DNA of 64,000 bases from Rhodopseudomonas faecalis. Its GTDB lineage: Bacteria > Pseudomonadota > Alphaproteobacteria > Rhizobiales > Xanthobacteraceae. Below are positions 62,628 to 64,000 of the stretch, piece after piece; position 1 is the stretch's first letter, and each line of letters opens with the position of its first letter. Made by a program: the position numbers and the translations under genes. Under the pieces are notes generated by a model. It ran no database searches. It was not told the origin of the DNA and was given only the letters and a program-made list of their open reading frames with translations. The stretch is taken from the NCBI RefSeq assembly GCF_003217325.1, contig NZ_QJTI01000002.1, positions 248,001 to 312,000 on the forward strand, read 5' to 3'.

Positions 62628-63836
62628 TCAGTTGATAGCTTCGACCAGCGCCATGCCTTCGCCACGCCAATGGCCGGCGCCGATCACGACAATCTGGTTG
62701 GGCTGTTCGGTGGTTTCGGTCTCGAGCCCGGTCGGGTCATTGGCAGGGAATAGCGCGCCGCGCGACAGCGACAGCGCCGCCAGCGCAATGCCGAGCGGGA
62801 ACTGCGATTCCATGATGTGACCGAACATGGTGCCGGTGGCGCGCACCGGCATGCCGGGATGGTTTTGCAGGAACGCGCGTTCCTCCGCGGTCACAGGTTC
62901 CGCGCCAGTGGCGCCGGTGATGATCGCGGTGTTGCCGCTCGGCGCGCCGAGCGAGGTCCACAGCTTGTCGAGTGTCGCGGTGACATCGCCGGGCGCCTTG
63001 CGGTGCGACAGGTCGGCAACCACCTTGCTGAGCCGCGCAAACGGCTTGGCGCCGCGCGCTTCGGCGTGGGCGCGCGATTCGATCACCAGGAACGCGCCGC
63101 CCGAGCCGAGCGCAAAGCCGCCCTTGGGCGCGCGCTGCCACACCGGGGCGTAGCCGTCCTTGAGATTGTAGTCGCCGAATTCGTACAGCAGTAGCTGATC
63201 CTTGCGCTCGCCATTCTGCGCCGCGCCAACGAGAGCGACGTCGCTCTGGCCAGCGGCAATGCGCGCCAGCGCGATCCGCACCGCGTCGACGCCGGCCGCT
63301 TCCTCGCCCATAAAAGTTCGGGACGAGCCGGTGACGCCATGAACGATCGCGATGTTGCCGGCGAGCAGATTGGAGAGCTGCGCCAGGAACAGCGTCGGCC
63401 GCAGATCATTCATCAGCCGCTCATTGATCGCGGCCGGGCCGGCATTGCCCTTGGCCTGATCGTTGAGCACCGCGGCATCGACGGCGAGATCGCGCTCACC
63501 GCCGCCGGCGGCGACGATCATGTCCATGCGCGACAGCACGTCCTTGTTGCCCTTCAGGCCCGCGGATTCCAGCGCGAGACCGGCGGCATAGGTGCCGATA
63601 CGCTGCCAGGCTTCCATCTGGCGCTGATCGCCCTTTTTGGGGATCTGCTGATCGAAGCTAATCGGTGCCAGCGGATGCACGACGCAAGGCGCGAAATTCT
63701 TGTCATCGACATTGATGCGGCGCTCGGCCAGCGCCTGCCAATGGGCATCCAGGCCCTCGGCCAGCGATGAGGCCAGCCCGATGCCGGTGATCCAGGCTTC
63801 AACCGGTTGCTTGGCAGTCGATGCGGTTTCAGACAT
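62628..63836 (-). CDS. fabF2XL: Ketosynthase-like protein FabF2XL lacking the catalytic Cys
   Basis: 402 aa. The thiolase/KAS fold is recognisable (AWITGIGLASSLAEG, ALGSGGAFLVIESRAHAEARGAKPFARL). At the nucleophile position the sequence is HGVTGSSRTFMGEEAAG with no Cys. The first His motif reads IITGATGAEP instead of NAHGT. The second His region is kept as TMFGHIMESQ. It therefore resembles a chain-length-factor (KS-beta) subunit and should need FabF1XL as partner. It overlaps the fabZXL stop by 8 bases. Confidence 0.87.
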   Translation of the reverse strand: MSETASTAKQPVEAWITGIGLASSLAEGLDAHWQALAERRINVDDKNFAPCVVHPLAPISFDQQIPKKGDQRQMEAWQRIGTYAAGLALESAGLKGNKDVLSRMDMIVAAGGGERDLAVDAAVLNDQAKGNAGPAAINERLMNDLRPTLFLAQLSNLLAGNIAIVHGVTGSSRTFMGEEAAGVDAVRIALARIAAGQSDVALVGAAQNGERKDQLLLYEFGDYNLKDGYAPVWQRAPKGGFALGSGGAFLVIESRAHAEARGAKPFARLSKVVADLSHRKAPGDVTATLDKLWTSLGAPSGNTAIITGATGAEPVTAEERAFLQNHPGMPVRATGTMFGHIMESQFPLGIALAALSLSRGALFPANDPTGLETETTEQPNQIVVIGAGHWRGEGMALVEAIN

Positions 63837-64000
63837 CAGCGCGCGCCTGTTGCGGGAACCCGATGCGTTCGGCCATCACTTCCATGTGGCCGCGCAGCTC
63901 CGCGTTCGGAAAGGGAACATGGCGGAAGGTGAGCGTGGCGTTGCAAGCCAGCTTGCCGCCGCTCGAAATCTTGGCATTGGTCACGGTGAAGCCGGAGCCT
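63829..64000 (-). CDS. fabZXL: 3-hydroxyacyl-ACP dehydratase FabZXL (C-terminal part, cut by window)
   Basis: 57 C-terminal codons are visible, ending at TGA 63829-63831. The sequence GSGFTVTNAKISSGGKLACNATLTFRHVPFPN is the C-terminal half of a FabZ/FabA-like hotdog domain, and the tail HMEVMAERIGFP is typical of the dehydratase of this cluster. Its place before fabF2XL supports the assignment. acpXL would be expected just beyond base 64000. Confidence 0.75.
   Translation of the reverse strand, partial: GSGFTVTNAKISSGGKLACNATLTFRHVPFPNAELRGHMEVMAERIGFPQQARADV

Overview
The window is high-GC DNA whose gene content fits an alphaproteobacterium of the Rhodopseudomonas/Bradyrhizobium group. The pointers are a very-long-chain lipid A fatty acid operon, a class II DAHP synthase, a TakP-type TRAP system, DUF2865 and DUF2059 proteins, a perfect CtrA-type box and Rhizobiales-style intergenic palindromes. 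This is inference from gene content; no rRNA or tRNA gene is present to fix the taxonomy.

Region 1 (1-19.9 kb) is the right part of a P2-like prophage; its left end lies outside the window. Genes follow P2 order: baseplate V, W, J, I, then a fibre/adhesin block, a terminator, tail sheath, tail tube, the E/E' chaperone with a -1 slippery site, tape measure, U, X, D, then a lysis cassette. A minus-strand accessory block follows: two unknown small genes, a toxin-antitoxin pair, a superinfection-immunity-like membrane protein and a tyrosine integrase. The integrase sits head-on against the 5' end of an intact dusA, the arrangement of dusA-targeting integrative elements. Four GGTACA repeats lie between integrase and dusA.

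Region 2 (19.9-41.8 kb) is host chromosome: dusA, a retropepsin-like protease, a membrane histidine kinase, a 3-hydroxyisobutyrate dehydrogenase-like protein, mrp, a TRAP transporter (dctP facing dctM/dctQ), moaA, a lipoprotein, gph, rpiA, a DUF2059 protein, gor, an alpha/beta hydrolase, a class II DAHP synthase, dgkA, nadE and two small secreted proteins.

Region 3 (41.8-50.3 kb) holds cysS, then an intergenic zone where three different palindromic repeat families are stacked. The last of these flanks a DUF559 endonuclease gene as long terminal inverted repeats. A small membrane protein, a GNAT protein and cimA form the next operon, followed by a ThDP enzyme paired with an FAD-linked 2-hydroxyacid dehydrogenase, and a LOG-family protein.

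Region 4 (50.3-64 kb) holds an Atm1-type ABC exporter, psd and pssA (phosphatidylethanolamine synthesis), motA/motB, an exported rhodanese, a PLP aminotransferase, a PotF-like binding protein, and on the minus strand the very-long-chain fatty acid cluster fabZXL(partial)-fabF2XL-fabF1XL-adhXL-lpxXL.

A roughly 105-150 bp palindromic intergenic repeat occurs five times (26.9, 39.7, 46.3 and 59.1 kb, plus a half copy in the prophage at 18.1 kb). The most interesting candidates are the DUF559/inverted-repeat unit, the stacked repeats behind cysS, the dusA boundary with its repeats, the E/E' recoding site and the ketosynthase-like FabF2XL that has lost its catalytic cysteine.
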